Origin: Rhodobacterales bacterium
GTDB lineage: Bacteria; Pseudomonadota; Alphaproteobacteria; Rhodobacterales; Rhodobacteraceae
Reading direction: 5' to 3'
Assembly (NCBI GenBank): GCA_002747035.1
Contig: PDRZ01000015.1
Span: 62,001 to 126,000 of the forward strand
DNA: 64,000 nt
The notes below the pieces were generated by a model. The model did not search any database. It saw only the letters and a program-made list of their open reading frames with translations, and was not told where the DNA came from. Positions 1 to 8,552 of the stretch are shown one piece after another. A program made the translations under genes and the position numbers. Within the stretch, counting starts at the first letter, position 1, and each line of letters begins with the position of its first letter.

Positions 1-204
1 CAGCCATTTAACGGTTAGCTGCGTGCCAACCTCGATACCGGAAATATCTACACGGATCGAGCTGAGGGCCTTTACATCGGCCGAGGGGTTCATTTGATTG
101 ACCAAAGGCCATGCTGCTGCACCTGCGGTTACGGCACCGGCACCTGCGGTGGCGTAGTAGAGGAAATCTCTCCGGGTGCCTTCGTGATCTTCTGCGTGGG
201 ACAC
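1..204 (-). CDS. petA: Rieske iron-sulfur subunit of cytochrome bc1 (5' part only)
   Basis: The first 68 codons of the ubiquinol-cytochrome c reductase Rieske subunit; the rest lies left of the window. It starts with GTG at 204, preceded by a purine-rich GGAGAG. The N-terminus [20 protein letters not shown] carries a twin-arginine motif followed by one hydrophobic membrane anchor, as in Rhodobacter PetA, where the protein is Tat-exported and stays anchored in the inner membrane. The following stretch, [15 protein letters not shown], is also a close match to that family. The 2Fe-2S ligand motifs lie outside the window, so only the N-terminal identity is visible. In relatives petA leads a petABC operon, which would continue leftward. 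Confidence 0.93.
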   Translation of the reverse strand, partial: MSHAEDHEGTRRDFLYYATAGAGAVTAGAAAWPLVNQMNPSADVKALSSIRVDISGIEVGTQLTVKWL

Positions 205-543
205 GAGGTTCTCTCCGTAGTTTTGGCCGAATTCGACCTATGCACGACGAGGCCGCAGAATCCCGCAGCCTCTCCGGGCCGTTTCTTAGCGGCGGTTTTG
301 ATGTGCGTCCAGCGTGTTATGGCCTCAAACGCGTGTATGGGGCGCATGTGTCGCGCTTGTCTGCGCCGGAAAACCGGGTGGCAGCGGGGCCGGGACGCCG
401 GGTTTTTTGGGAATCGGCGGGGGCTGGTTGCCAAAAGACTCGACAAGCCGGGGTGTGGTGCGGTCCACTGGGTCAAGCCGACAATTTGAACGGGACCCGC
501 CGGAAGGCCGGGGCACCCGGTGGGTCGTGTCAGGGAGGGTGAG
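205..543. other. Divergent intergenic region petA / GMC oxidoreductase
   Basis: No convincing gene. It must hold the promoters of petA (leftward) and of the GMC oxidoreductase (rightward). Just before the rightward Shine-Dalgarno (GGGAGGG, 533-539) there is an imperfect hairpin: GACCCGCCGG at 494-503 pairs with CCGGTGGGTC at 517-526 with one G-U. Its role is unknown. Confidence 0.6.
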
Positions 544-2166
544 ATGGAATTTGACTACGTAATCGTGGGCGGGGGGGCCGCCGGGGCGACGATCGCCAGC
601 CGACTGAGCGAAGACGCGGATGTGACCGTGTGTCTGCTGGAGGCCGGGGGCGGAGGCAACGGCATCCTTGTCCGCGCACCCATGGGCGTGGTGGCGATGC
701 TGCCCGGACGGCCGGCCAGGATCAACAACTGGGCCTTTGAAACGGTGCCCCAGCCCGGTTTGAACGGGCGCAAGGGGTATCAGCCGCGTGGCAAGGCGCT
801 GGGCGGGTCCTCGGCTATCAACGCCATGCTCTACCTGCGTGGTCAGGCGGCGGATTACGATGGCTGGGCCGCGTTGGGATGCGACGGCTGGGGCTGGGAC
901 GATGTGTTGCCCTATTTCCGCAAGGCCGAAAACAACGAACGCGGTGCCGATGACATGCACGGGGCCGAAGGGCCGTTGCAGGTGTCGAATCAGAAGGCAC
1001 CGCGCCCGATCTCACAGGCGTTTGTTGACGCGAATGCCCGCAACCAGATCCGCGCAGTGGCGGATTTCAATACGGGCGACAACGAAGGGGCGGGGCTTTA
1101 TCAGGTGACCCAGTTCCACCATGCCGACAAGAATGGCGAACGGTGTTCTGCGGCGGCCGGGTATCTGTTTCCGGTGATGGACCGGCCGAATCTGACCGTG
1201 ATCACCAGAGCCCACGCCACCCGTGTTCTGTTTGACGGCAAACGCGCCGTGGGGGTGGCCTGTCGCGTGGGCAAGGAAGACCGCGAGCTGCGCGCGACGC
1301 GCGAAGTCGTGCTGTGTGGGGGGGCGTTCAACTCGCCGCAGCTGCTGCAACTGTCCGGCGTGGGGCGGCCCGGGGATATTGTGCCGCACGGGATCGACAT
1401 GGTGCATGAATTGCCCGGTGTGGGGCAGAATTTGCAGGATCACCTTGATTTCATTCTGGCCTATAAAACCCGGGACCGGGATACAGTGGGGCTTGGCCCG
1501 CGCGGGGGGGTGTCCTTGCTGCGTCATGCGTTGAAATGGCGGCGCGACGGGGTGTCCATGGTGGCCTCACCCCTGGCCGAGGCCGGAAGTTTCTTCAAAA
1601 CCGACCCGGCGCTGGAGCGTGCCGATGTCCAGACCCATTTCGTGATCTCCGTGGTGGATGACCATGCGCGCAGGCTGCATATGGGGCACGGCTATTCCTG
1701 TCATGTCTGCGTGCTGCGCCCCTATTCGCGCGGGACGGTGGGATTGAACAGCGCCGATCCCATGGCGGCCCCCCGGATCGACCCGAATTTCCTTGGGGAT
1801 GAACGCGATCTGGCCACGTTGGTGGCCGGGGCCAAGAAGACCCGCGAGATCATGGAGACCGAACCGATGAAAGGGTTCAAGGCCAAAGAGCTGTTCGGCG
1901 TGTCCGACACGACAACGGACGCGGAATGGGAACAGCATATCCGCAACCGCGCTGATACGGTGTATCACCCGGTGGGCACCTGCAAGATGGGCGTGGATGA
2001 TCTGGCCGTGGTTGACCCGCAACTGCGTGTGCGGGGGGTGGAGGGGCTTCGGGTTGCGGATGCTTCGGTGATGCCGCTGCTGGTATCGGGCAACACCAAT
2101 GCGCCAACCATCATGATCGGCGAAAAATGTGCAGATATGATCCGGGCAGAGCGTATGTCGGCCTAA
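544..2166 (+). CDS. GMC-family flavin oxidoreductase (choline/alcohol dehydrogenase-like)
   Basis: A 540-aa FAD enzyme of the glucose-methanol-choline family, oxidising an alcohol whose identity the sequence does not fix. The N-terminal dinucleotide fold is DYVIVGGGAAGATIA with the acidic LLEAGGGG end. GMC signature 1 (GKALGGSSAINAM) lies near residue 88 and signature 2 (GAFNSPQLLQLSGVG) near residue 260. The C-terminal catalytic His is in HPVGTCKMG and the second catalytic polar residue in SGNTNAPTIM. ATG at 544 is chosen over an upstream start because GGGAGGG sits 5-10 bases before it. It could be annotated betA, but no bet genes surround it, so a general alcohol dehydrogenase is as likely. 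Its TAA stop lies inside the first copy of the dispersed repeat. Confidence 0.9.
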   Translation: MEFDYVIVGGGAAGATIASRLSEDADVTVCLLEAGGGGNGILVRAPMGVVAMLPGRPARINNWAFETVPQPGLNGRKGYQPRGKALGGSSAINAMLYLRGQAADYDGWAALGCDGWGWDDVLPYFRKAENNERGADDMHGAEGPLQVSNQKAPRPISQAFVDANARNQIRAVADFNTGDNEGAGLYQVTQFHHADKNGERCSAAAGYLFPVMDRPNLTVITRAHATRVLFDGKRAVGVACRVGKEDRELRATREVVLCGGAFNSPQLLQLSGVGRPGDIVPHGIDMVHELPGVGQNLQDHLDFILAYKTRDRDTVGLGPRGGVSLLRHALKWRRDGVSMVASPLAEAGSFFKTDPALERADVQTHFVISVVDDHARRLHMGHGYSCHVCVLRPYSRGTVGLNSADPMAAPRIDPNFLGDERDLATLVAGAKKTREIMETEPMKGFKAKELFGVSDTTTDAEWEQHIRNRADTVYHPVGTCKMGVDDLAVVDPQLRVRGVEGLRVADASVMPLLVSGNTNAPTIMIGEKCADMIRAERMSA

Positions 2167-2212
2167 AGCGTTCCCGCATTACGTTGACACAGCGTGATGT
2201 GGAAACGTTTTA
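2164..2212 (-). repeat. Dispersed palindromic repeat, short copy R1
   Basis: A 49-bp element in inverted orientation relative to the other copies. Its reverse complement reads TAAAACGTTTCCACATCACG, then CTGTGTCAACGTAATGC and GGGAACGCTTTA. It matches the right half of the long copies at 38340 and 48532 and the short copy at 9261. The left edge supplies the stop codon of the GMC oxidoreductase. Confidence 0.8.
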
Positions 2213-2213
2213 G

Positions 2214-2268
2214 CGCCCTTGCCCGGCCCGCCTCCCGCCCACCCACCCCGGCGCGCCGGGCAAGGGCG
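2214..2268. terminator. 14-bp perfect inverted repeat, possible terminator
   Basis: CGCCCTTGCCCGGC (2214-2227) and its exact complement GCCGGGCAAGGGCG (2255-2268), separated by 27 bases. It lies directly after the repeat that follows the GMC gene and before the convergent ackA stop. There is no T-run, so factor-independent termination is only a guess. The bases up to 2437 hold no gene I can support. Confidence 0.45.
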
Positions 2269-2437
2269 GAGCAGAACCGACAGTGCCATGGTGGATTTTG
2301 GAATTCCCCTTTTTCGGGTCCCTCTTTCGGGTCAGGGTTCGCGCGGTGCCGATGAAGGCGACAGCCCTGAGATTCGCAGCCCGAGATGTGCGGAGGGGTA
2401 AGCGAGATGGCCCTTGATGGGTCTCACACCGCCCCGG

Positions 2438-3640
2438 TCACCCTGTCAACAGGGTGCGGGCCTGATCGGCGATCACGCGTTCTTCGTTGGTGGCGATGAC
2501 ATGTGCGCTTTTGATGGGGGGCTGGCCCGCGTTTTGGCCTGTGTTCTGGCCCGCGCTCTGGGCTGGCAGCGTGATTGTCGCCGCACCCGCGTCATTGGCG
2601 GCCTCGTCCAGTTCAAAACCAAGCCATCCCATGGCCCGCACGATTCCGGCGCGCACAGGTGCTGCGTTTTCGCCGATCCCGCCGGTGAACACCATGGCGT
2701 CCAGCCCGCCCATGGCCGCGGTGATCGCGCCCAGCTGTTTGGCGGCGGTAAGAATGAAAAGCTGCACCGCTTCCTGTGCCTCGGCCGCGTCACTGGCCAG
2801 CAGATCCCGCATGTCGCTGCTGATCCCCGACACGCCCATCAAACCGGATTGATTGCCCAACAGGGCCTCGGCCTCGTCCACGCTTAACCCGCGATCCCGG
2901 ATCAGGTGGAACACCACGCCGGGGTCCATGTCGCCACAGCGCCGGCCCATCATCAACCCGTCCAGTGCGGTGAACCCCATCGAGGTGGCAAAGCTCTGGC
3001 CCTCTACCATGCCACAAATGCTTGCTCCGTTCCCAAGATGCAGAACGGCCACCTTGCCTGCGGCGCGCTCTCCCATCACGCGGGGCATCTGCGCGGCGAT
3101 GAAATCATAGCTCAACCCGTGAAACCCATAGCGCAACACCCCGTCATCAAGCAGGTGCCGGGGCAGGGCGTAAAGCTGTTCCAACCGGGGCTGGCTACGG
3201 TGAAATGCGGTGTCAAAGCTGGCGAATTGCGGCAGGGTTGGGTGGTTGCGGGCCACGGCCTCGATGCCTGCGATGTTATGGGGCTGGTGTGCGGGGGCCA
3301 GCGGGGCCAGGGCGTGTATCTTGGCCAATGCGTCTTTGTTGATCCGTACTGGTCCGTCAAAATCCTGGCCGCCATGGACCACGCGGTGCCCGGCGGCGAT
3401 CAACATGAACCCGCCGCGCGCCGACAGCATGTTCAACAGCCAGTCCAACGCGCCCGCATGGGTATCGGCAGGGAGGGCGGTCACGCTCCCGTCTTCGGCC
3501 CGGTGTTGCGCCCCGACCCCGATCCGTTCGATCAATCCGCGCAGGATGCGTTTGCCGCCATCCACCGGATAAAGCCCGTATTTGATGCTGGATGAGCCCG
3601 AATTCAGGACGAGGATACAGTCGGTTTTTGCCTCGCTCAC
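2438..3640 (-). CDS. ackA: Acetate kinase
   Basis: A 400-aa ATP:acetate phosphotransferase interconverting acetyl phosphate and acetate in the cytoplasm. Family motifs in order: LVLNSGSSSIKY at the N-terminus, RVVHGG, FDTAFHRSQP, HLGNGAS, the GRRCGDMDPG loop and FTGGIGENA near residue 320. The length is normal. A short GQN-rich insert (QNTGQNAGQ) near the C-terminus looks lineage-specific. The start is GTG at 3640, whose bases overlap the TGA stop of the upstream MaoC/Pta gene (GTGA), which implies translational coupling. It is the last gene of the phaC-fabI-maoC/pta-ackA operon and would turn acetyl phosphate from the preceding enzyme into acetate plus ATP, or run in reverse for acetate uptake. 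Confidence 0.96.
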   Translation of the reverse strand: MSEAKTDCILVLNSGSSSIKYGLYPVDGGKRILRGLIERIGVGAQHRAEDGSVTALPADTHAGALDWLLNMLSARGGFMLIAAGHRVVHGGQDFDGPVRINKDALAKIHALAPLAPAHQPHNIAGIEAVARNHPTLPQFASFDTAFHRSQPRLEQLYALPRHLLDDGVLRYGFHGLSYDFIAAQMPRVMGERAAGKVAVLHLGNGASICGMVEGQSFATSMGFTALDGLMMGRRCGDMDPGVVFHLIRDRGLSVDEAEALLGNQSGLMGVSGISSDMRDLLASDAAEAQEAVQLFILTAAKQLGAITAAMGGLDAMVFTGGIGENAAPVRAGIVRAMGWLGFELDEAANDAGAATITLPAQSAGQNTGQNAGQPPIKSAHVIATNEERVIADQARTLLTG

Positions 3641-5031
3641 ACCTTGATCCCCATGTTATAGCGTTGCATCAACAGCGCCAGCGTCGCGCTTGTCACCCGC
3701 GCCTGGATCGTGTCCGCGCGGCTGGTCAACATCACCGGCACCCGCGCGCCCAACACGATTCCCGCGGCCTGGGCCCCGGCCAGGTAAATCATCTGTTTCG
3801 CGATCATGTTGCCGCTTTCAAGATCGGGCGCAATCAGGATATCCGCTTCGCCCGCCACATCCGACACGATGCCCTTGGTTGCCACCGCCGCCGGGGACAC
3901 CGCGTTGTCAAAGGCCAAAGGCCCGTCCAGCAAGCCGCCGGTAATCTGGCCCCGGTCCGCCATCTTGCACAAAGCCGCCGCCTCGATGGTCGAGGGCACC
4001 TTTGGGTATACGGTTTCCACCGCCGAAAGGATGGCCACCTTGGGCAGTTCCACCCCAAGCGCATGGGCCAGCCGGATGGCGTTTTGCGTGATATCCGCCT
4101 TGGTCTGTAAATCGGGGGCGATGTTGATCGCCGCATCCGACACCAGCAGGGGTTTGGGATAGCTGGGCACGTCCAACGCGAAAACATGGCTCATCCGCCG
4201 TTCGGTGCGCAGCCCGTGCCGACGGTCCACCACCTCGCCCATGATCTCGTCCGTATGCAGCGCGCCTTTCATCAGGGCTTCGGCCTTGCCTTCCAGCACA
4301 AGGTCCACCCCCTTGCGGGCGGCGGCGTGGCTGTGGGGGACGTCGATGATCTGCACATCGCCAAGGTCGATTTCGGCCTTTTCGGCGGCGGCTTTGATCC
4401 TGGCCTCCGGTCCGATCAGGATGGGTTCCACAAGATCCAGTTCGCGCGCCCGCATCGCCCCCTCCAGCGACGGGCCGTCACAGGGATGCACAACAGCCGT
4501 TTCCAGCCGGTCCAGAGGTTGGGTTTTGGCCAGCAGGGTTTCATGTTGTGATCCCGGGCGCTTGAGGCTCGCCTCCGGCATCACCCTGCGCTCGCGCCGG
4601 ATTTTCTTGGACGGCGCGATGACAACCGCCATGCCTTCCAGAACAACGCCGCCATCCCCATTGGTGCACACACAGTCCAATGTGACGCGACCTTTGTCGC
4701 CCTTGGCGGTGACCGTGACCTTGGCCTTGATCCGTGCTCCCAGGGTGACAGGGCGGCGAAAATGCAGTTGTTGATCCACATAGATCGTACCCGGCCCGGG
4801 CAATTCGGTGCCCAGAACGGCCGAAATCAGCGACCCGGACCACATGCCATGGGCGATCACGTCGTGAAACCGGCTTTCATGGGCATAATCCGGGTCCACA
4901 TGGGCCGGGTTTACATCGCCTGATACGATCGCGAACAGGTCGATGTCACGCGCGGTCAGAACCCGGGACAATTCGGCGCTGTCGCCGATTGCGATTTCGT
5001 CAAACGTGCGGTTTTCAATCATTTCAACCAT
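3637..5031 (-). CDS. MaoC hydratase - phosphate acetyl/butyryltransferase fusion
   Basis: A 464-aa two-domain enzyme. Residues ~5-130 form a MaoC-like hot-dog domain with hydratase residues in SGDVNPAHVDPDYA and a following HGMW. Residues ~150-460 form a phosphate acetyl/butyryltransferase (PTA_PTB) domain, with YPKVPSTIEAAALCKMAD and LLDGPLAFDNAVS. The family is known as bifunctional enoyl-CoA hydratase/phosphate acetyltransferase. ATG at 5031 is preferred to TTG at 5037 because GGGG lies 8 bases upstream of it. It sits between a FabI-like reductase and ackA. The hydratase domain could make (R)-3-hydroxyacyl-CoA for the PHA synthase at the operon head, while the Pta domain feeds AckA; both are inferences. 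Confidence 0.93.
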   Translation of the reverse strand: MVEMIENRTFDEIAIGDSAELSRVLTARDIDLFAIVSGDVNPAHVDPDYAHESRFHDVIAHGMWSGSLISAVLGTELPGPGTIYVDQQLHFRRPVTLGARIKAKVTVTAKGDKGRVTLDCVCTNGDGGVVLEGMAVVIAPSKKIRRERRVMPEASLKRPGSQHETLLAKTQPLDRLETAVVHPCDGPSLEGAMRARELDLVEPILIGPEARIKAAAEKAEIDLGDVQIIDVPHSHAAARKGVDLVLEGKAEALMKGALHTDEIMGEVVDRRHGLRTERRMSHVFALDVPSYPKPLLVSDAAINIAPDLQTKADITQNAIRLAHALGVELPKVAILSAVETVYPKVPSTIEAAALCKMADRGQITGGLLDGPLAFDNAVSPAAVATKGIVSDVAGEADILIAPDLESGNMIAKQMIYLAGAQAAGIVLGARVPVMLTSRADTIQARVTSATLALLMQRYNMGIKV

Positions 5032-5044
5032 TTGCAAATCCCCT

Positions 5045-5806
5045 TCAGGACATCACGTGATACCCGCCATCCACATGGATGACGTCGCCGGTCAGGGCCG
5101 CGCCCTGATCGCTGGCAAGACAGGCGGCCATGGCGCCAACTTCGTCAATCGTGACCAGACGGCGCAGGGGTGCGCGGGTTTCGGCACTGGCCATCAGATC
5201 GTCAAAGTGGTCAATGCCCGATGCGGCGCGGGTCATCAATGGCCCCGGCGACAATGCATTGACGCGAATGCCCCTGGGGCCAAGCTCGGACGCAACGTAA
5301 CGGGTCACGCTTTCCAGCGCCGCCTTCACCGGGCCCATGATATTGTAATGGTCCACCACCTTTTCCGCGCCGTAATAGCTGACCGTGGTCAGGCTGCCGC
5401 CCGCCGTCATCAATGGCTCGGCTCGCTGCGCCATGCGCAGGAAGGAATGAACCGAAATGTCCATGGCGGCCGCGAACCCGTCGCGGGAACAATCGGTCAC
5501 CCGGCCATGAAGATCGTCTTTTGGGCAAAAGGCGATGGAATGCAGCAGAAAATCCAGTCCGCCCCAGTTTTGCGCGATCCATGCGAACACGGCATCCATC
5601 TGGGCGTCGTCCCGCACGTCCAGCGGCAACAGGGCCTCGGCCTCCACCTCCTGGGCCACCGGGGCAACATGGGGGTGGGCCTTGTCGGACAGAAAGGTCA
5701 GCGCCAGCCGCGCCCCAGCCGCCGAATAGGCCCGCGCGCATCCGGCGGCAATGGAACCGGTATTGGCGACCCCGACAATCAGGCCGCGTTTTCCTTGCAA
5801 TATCAT
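5045..5806 (-). CDS. fabI: Enoyl-[acyl-carrier-protein] reductase, FabI type
   Basis: A 253-aa short-chain dehydrogenase of the FabI branch. The nucleotide-binding N-terminus is GLIVGVANTGSIAAG, the FabI variant of the Rossmann motif. The active site shows the Y-x6-K arrangement in HYNIMGPVKAALE, and RGIRVNALSPGP and TGDVIHVDGGYHVM follow. FabI reduces the trans-2 double bond of enoyl-ACP with NAD(P)H. Clustered with PHA and acetate genes, it may be a second, dedicated paralog acting on enoyl-CoA or short enoyl-ACP rather than the housekeeping enzyme. It lies 13 bp from the next gene start in a minus-strand operon. Confidence 0.9.
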   Translation of the reverse strand: MILQGKRGLIVGVANTGSIAAGCARAYSAAGARLALTFLSDKAHPHVAPVAQEVEAEALLPLDVRDDAQMDAVFAWIAQNWGGLDFLLHSIAFCPKDDLHGRVTDCSRDGFAAAMDISVHSFLRMAQRAEPLMTAGGSLTTVSYYGAEKVVDHYNIMGPVKAALESVTRYVASELGPRGIRVNALSPGPLMTRAASGIDHFDDLMASAETRAPLRRLVTIDEVGAMAACLASDQGAALTGDVIHVDGGYHVMS

Positions 5807-5827
5807 GGGGTTTCCTCGTTCTCGGGG

Positions 5828-7591
5828 TTAGGGCATCATCACATAGGTGCCCGGCGCGTCGCACAGCGCCCTGGCCATCTTCGGCGGCTTTCCAGGCGCG
5901 CCCGAGCGGGCGGTCAACCACGCGCTCCATTCCGGCCACCACGACCCGTCCTTCTTTTCCGCCTGTTGTTCAAAGGCAAAGGATGACAGGTGGTTATCCC
6001 CCTGTGCGTGGGTCATCACCCGGTAATGGCGGCGCGGGTGGCCGGGTTCGGACACGACGCCCGCATTATGCCCGCCATTGGTCAGGACAAAGGTCACCTC
6101 GCTCTGGGTCAATGCCTCGATCTTGTAGACCGATCGCCACGGCGCAACGTGGTCGGTTTCGGTGCCCACGGCAAAGATCGGCACGCGGATATCGCTGACG
6201 AAAATGTGGTGCCCGTCGATTCGGTATTTTCCGGTGGCCAGCTTGTTGCTGAGAAACAGTTCACGCAGGTATTCGCTGTGCATCTTATAGGGCATCCGCG
6301 TGGTGTCAGCGTTCCACGCCATGAGGTCGTTGACCTTGGTCCGCTCGCCCAACATGTACTGCCGCTGAACCTGAGACCAGATCAGATCGTTACTGCGCAG
6401 CAACTGGAACGCGCCCGCCATCTGTTTGGCATCCAGGTATCCGGTGCGCCACATCATGTCTTCCAGGAAGGCAACCTGACTTTCATTGATGAACAGCATC
6501 AGCTCGCCCGCTTCGGTGAAATCCGCCTGGGCGGCGAACAGGGTGAGCGAGGCAAGCCGGTCATCCCCATCCCGCGCCATCCTGGCGGCGGTGATGATCG
6601 ACAGGGTGCCGCCAAGGCAATAGCCGGTCAGGTGGACCTTGTCCGCCCCGGTGATCCGCGTCACCTCGTCCAGCGCGGCCATGGAACCCTGCTCCAGGTA
6701 ATCCAGCATCGCCAGATCACGATCCTCCTTGTCGGGGTTGCGCCAGCTGATCATGAACACCGTGTGGCCCTGATCGGTCAGGTATTTCACCATCGAATTT
6801 TCGGGGCTGAGATCGAGGATATAGTATTTCATGATCCAGGCCGGGGTGATCAGGATCGGTTCGGGGTGCACCTTGTCGGTGGTGGGGGTGTATTGGATCA
6901 GCTCGATCAGATGATTGCGGAACACCACCTTGCCCGGGGTGACGGCAAGGTTTTCGCCCACCTTGAACCCGTTCATGGGCATTTCATAACTGTCGGTGGT
7001 CAACGCCTTGAGGTCTTCGAAATAGTTCTGCGCGCCCCGGAGAAAGTTCATACCGTTTTCCTTGACGGTGGCTTCGATGATCTCGGGGTTGGTTGCGGGA
7101 AAATTGGTGGGGGCAAAGGCGTCCAGCACCTGACGCACCATGAAAGTGGTGGCATTTTCGCTTTGTGGGGACATGCCGCGAATGCCGGTGGTGGCGTCAT
7201 GCCACCAATCCTCGGCCAGCAGGAAGGATTGCTTGTAAAAGTTAAACGGCGGGCGGTCCCATCCGGCGTGACGCCAGCGGCGGTCGCCCTTGTTCGGGGT
7301 AATCGGGTCTTCGGGATGAAACCCCAGAGAATACTGAATGGCATATCTGGATAGATTCATCCAGTTTTCCACGCCCGTGTAGATCAGCTCGCCCCGCTTT
7401 CCGGGTGACATGACAAGGTGGTTGCGCCAATCGTCCCACGCATCCATGATCGCCGCAGGAGACAGGCCAGACGTGGCCCTGGCCATCCGCGACCGGGCAT
7501 CGCGGTCCAGCAGATCGGCGATCTGGGCGCGGCTGTCCTCCGGCACAGGGTCCTCCGGCACAGGGTCTTGCGGTGTGTTCTTATCTGACAT
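5828..7591 (-). CDS. phaC: Class I poly(3-hydroxyalkanoate) synthase
   Basis: A 587-aa polymerase joining (R)-3-hydroxyacyl-CoA units into PHA at granule surfaces. The catalytic triad is visible: Cys in the lipase-like box TGYCLGG (near residue 325), Asp in GTETDHVAPW (near 480) and His in NGGHNAGVV (near 508). FGTP-like N-terminal and core blocks such as PAWIMKYYILDLSPENS are typical of PhaC. The start is uncertain: ATG at 7591 has GGGA 6 bases upstream, and ATG at 7597 is in frame. The N-terminus holds a tandem PVPED-PVPED duplication from a 15-bp direct repeat. It heads the operon phaC-fabI-maoC/pta-ackA; no phaA, phaB or phasin gene is nearby. Confidence 0.95.
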   Translation of the reverse strand: MSDKNTPQDPVPEDPVPEDSRAQIADLLDRDARSRMARATSGLSPAAIMDAWDDWRNHLVMSPGKRGELIYTGVENWMNLSRYAIQYSLGFHPEDPITPNKGDRRWRHAGWDRPPFNFYKQSFLLAEDWWHDATTGIRGMSPQSENATTFMVRQVLDAFAPTNFPATNPEIIEATVKENGMNFLRGAQNYFEDLKALTTDSYEMPMNGFKVGENLAVTPGKVVFRNHLIELIQYTPTTDKVHPEPILITPAWIMKYYILDLSPENSMVKYLTDQGHTVFMISWRNPDKEDRDLAMLDYLEQGSMAALDEVTRITGADKVHLTGYCLGGTLSIITAARMARDGDDRLASLTLFAAQADFTEAGELMLFINESQVAFLEDMMWRTGYLDAKQMAGAFQLLRSNDLIWSQVQRQYMLGERTKVNDLMAWNADTTRMPYKMHSEYLRELFLSNKLATGKYRIDGHHIFVSDIRVPIFAVGTETDHVAPWRSVYKIEALTQSEVTFVLTNGGHNAGVVSEPGHPRRHYRVMTHAQGDNHLSSFAFEQQAEKKDGSWWPEWSAWLTARSGAPGKPPKMARALCDAPGTYVMMP

Positions 7592-7829
7592 GCTCATTCC
7601 CGTCTTATTTTGCCTGACCGAAGCGGTCGACGCCTGATTGTGCAACGAGGCCGCCTGTAAGGGTGGACGCGTGTATTTACCATCGCGGTCCGCGCTTAAT
7701 ATCGCCTAACATCTTAACATCGCCTAACATAGAGAGTGTGACGCGCATTTGACAGATGTCAGAGAAGAGAAGATACGCCCCGGCTTTGCAACACGGTCAT
7801 GCACGAAACGCATGGGTCGTGCCCGGCTG
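7592..7829. promoter_or_regulatory. phaC upstream region with direct repeats ATCGCCTAACAT
   Basis: A 238-bp region between phaC (leftward) and the end of the WYL regulator gene, with no gene. It carries two copies of ATCGCCTAACAT (7701-7712 and 7719-7730) spaced 18 bp apart within an A/T-richer stretch, plus a partial third TAACAT between them. Spacing near two helical turns would suit a regulator binding site upstream of phaC. The regulator is unknown. Confidence 0.4.
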
Positions 7830-8552
7830 TTAAGCGTCTGGCGAAGACGTGCCCAAACTGTCGCAGGGGTCGTCCTGCGCGCGCATCCGGGCAAGGAATA
7901 TGGTCAGCGACTTGTCCCGCTCGTCGCGGAAACCTTCGCCGGGCTGCATGGCGCTGATACGATCCACCCGAAACACCCGGAAATCTTCGCGCAATTCACA
8001 CCACGCCACCAGGGTCCAGACCTTGCCCCAGAACCAAAGCCCCAGCGGGCGCAACACCCTTTGGGTCGTGACTCCATCCTTGTCGGCATAGTCCACGATC
8101 AACCGCGTGCGGGCATTCACATGGCGCTCGATTTCGTCCAGCCGCGCGCGCAGCGCGTCGGTCATGACTGGCATCTGGAAGGCGTGGACCTGAACTTCGC
8201 CCGCACGTTTGCGCGCCGCGTCGGGCAGGACTGCGTTGATCTTGATAAGCGCCTCTTCTGCGGCGCTGGCCATCGTGGCTCCGCCCCAGGCGCGGACCAT
8301 CCGCGCTCCGGCGACAAGAGCGACAATTTCGTCAGTGGTGAACATCAAAGGCGGAACATCATAGCCATCGCGCATCACATAGCCGACCCCGGCCTCGCCC
8401 TCGATCGGCACGCCCGACCCCATTAGGTCAGCAATGTCGCGATAGATCGTGCGCCTGGTGACCTCAAGCCGCTCGGCCAACTGGGCCGCCGTGACAAGCC
8501 GACCGCCACGCAGATACTGCACGATCTGGAACAGGCGGTCGGCCCGGCGCAT
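7830..8552 (-). CDS. YafY-type transcriptional regulator (HTH + WYL domain)
   Basis: A 240-aa regulator. Residues 1-60 form a DeoR/HTH_11-type winged helix (QLAERLEVTRRTIYRDI is the recognition segment). Residues ~140-215 form a WYL-like ligand-sensing domain (LIVDYADKDGVTTQRVLRPLG, then LWFWGKVWTLVAWCELR). It begins in a TGATG overlap with the upstream VOC gene stop, so the two are translationally coupled and it likely controls its own operon. Such YafY-family proteins next to glyoxalase-like genes are common in Rhodobacteraceae; the ligand is unknown. Confidence 0.88.
   Translation of the reverse strand: MRRADRLFQIVQYLRGGRLVTAAQLAERLEVTRRTIYRDIADLMGSGVPIEGEAGVGYVMRDGYDVPPLMFTTDEIVALVAGARMVRAWGGATMASAAEEALIKINAVLPDAARKRAGEVQVHAFQMPVMTDALRARLDEIERHVNARTRLIVDYADKDGVTTQRVLRPLGLWFWGKVWTLVAWCELREDFRVFRVDRISAMQPGEGFRDERDKSLTIFLARMRAQDDPCDSLGTSSPDA

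Noticed and set aside
94-562. Several long overlapping frames left of the GMC gene
   Set aside because: They are antisense to petA or lie in GC-rich noncoding DNA, have skewed composition and no domain signals.
129-960. Long minus-strand frames under the GMC gene
   Set aside because: GC-rich shadow frames opposite a clearly recognised enzyme; Arg/His/Pro-rich and without motifs.
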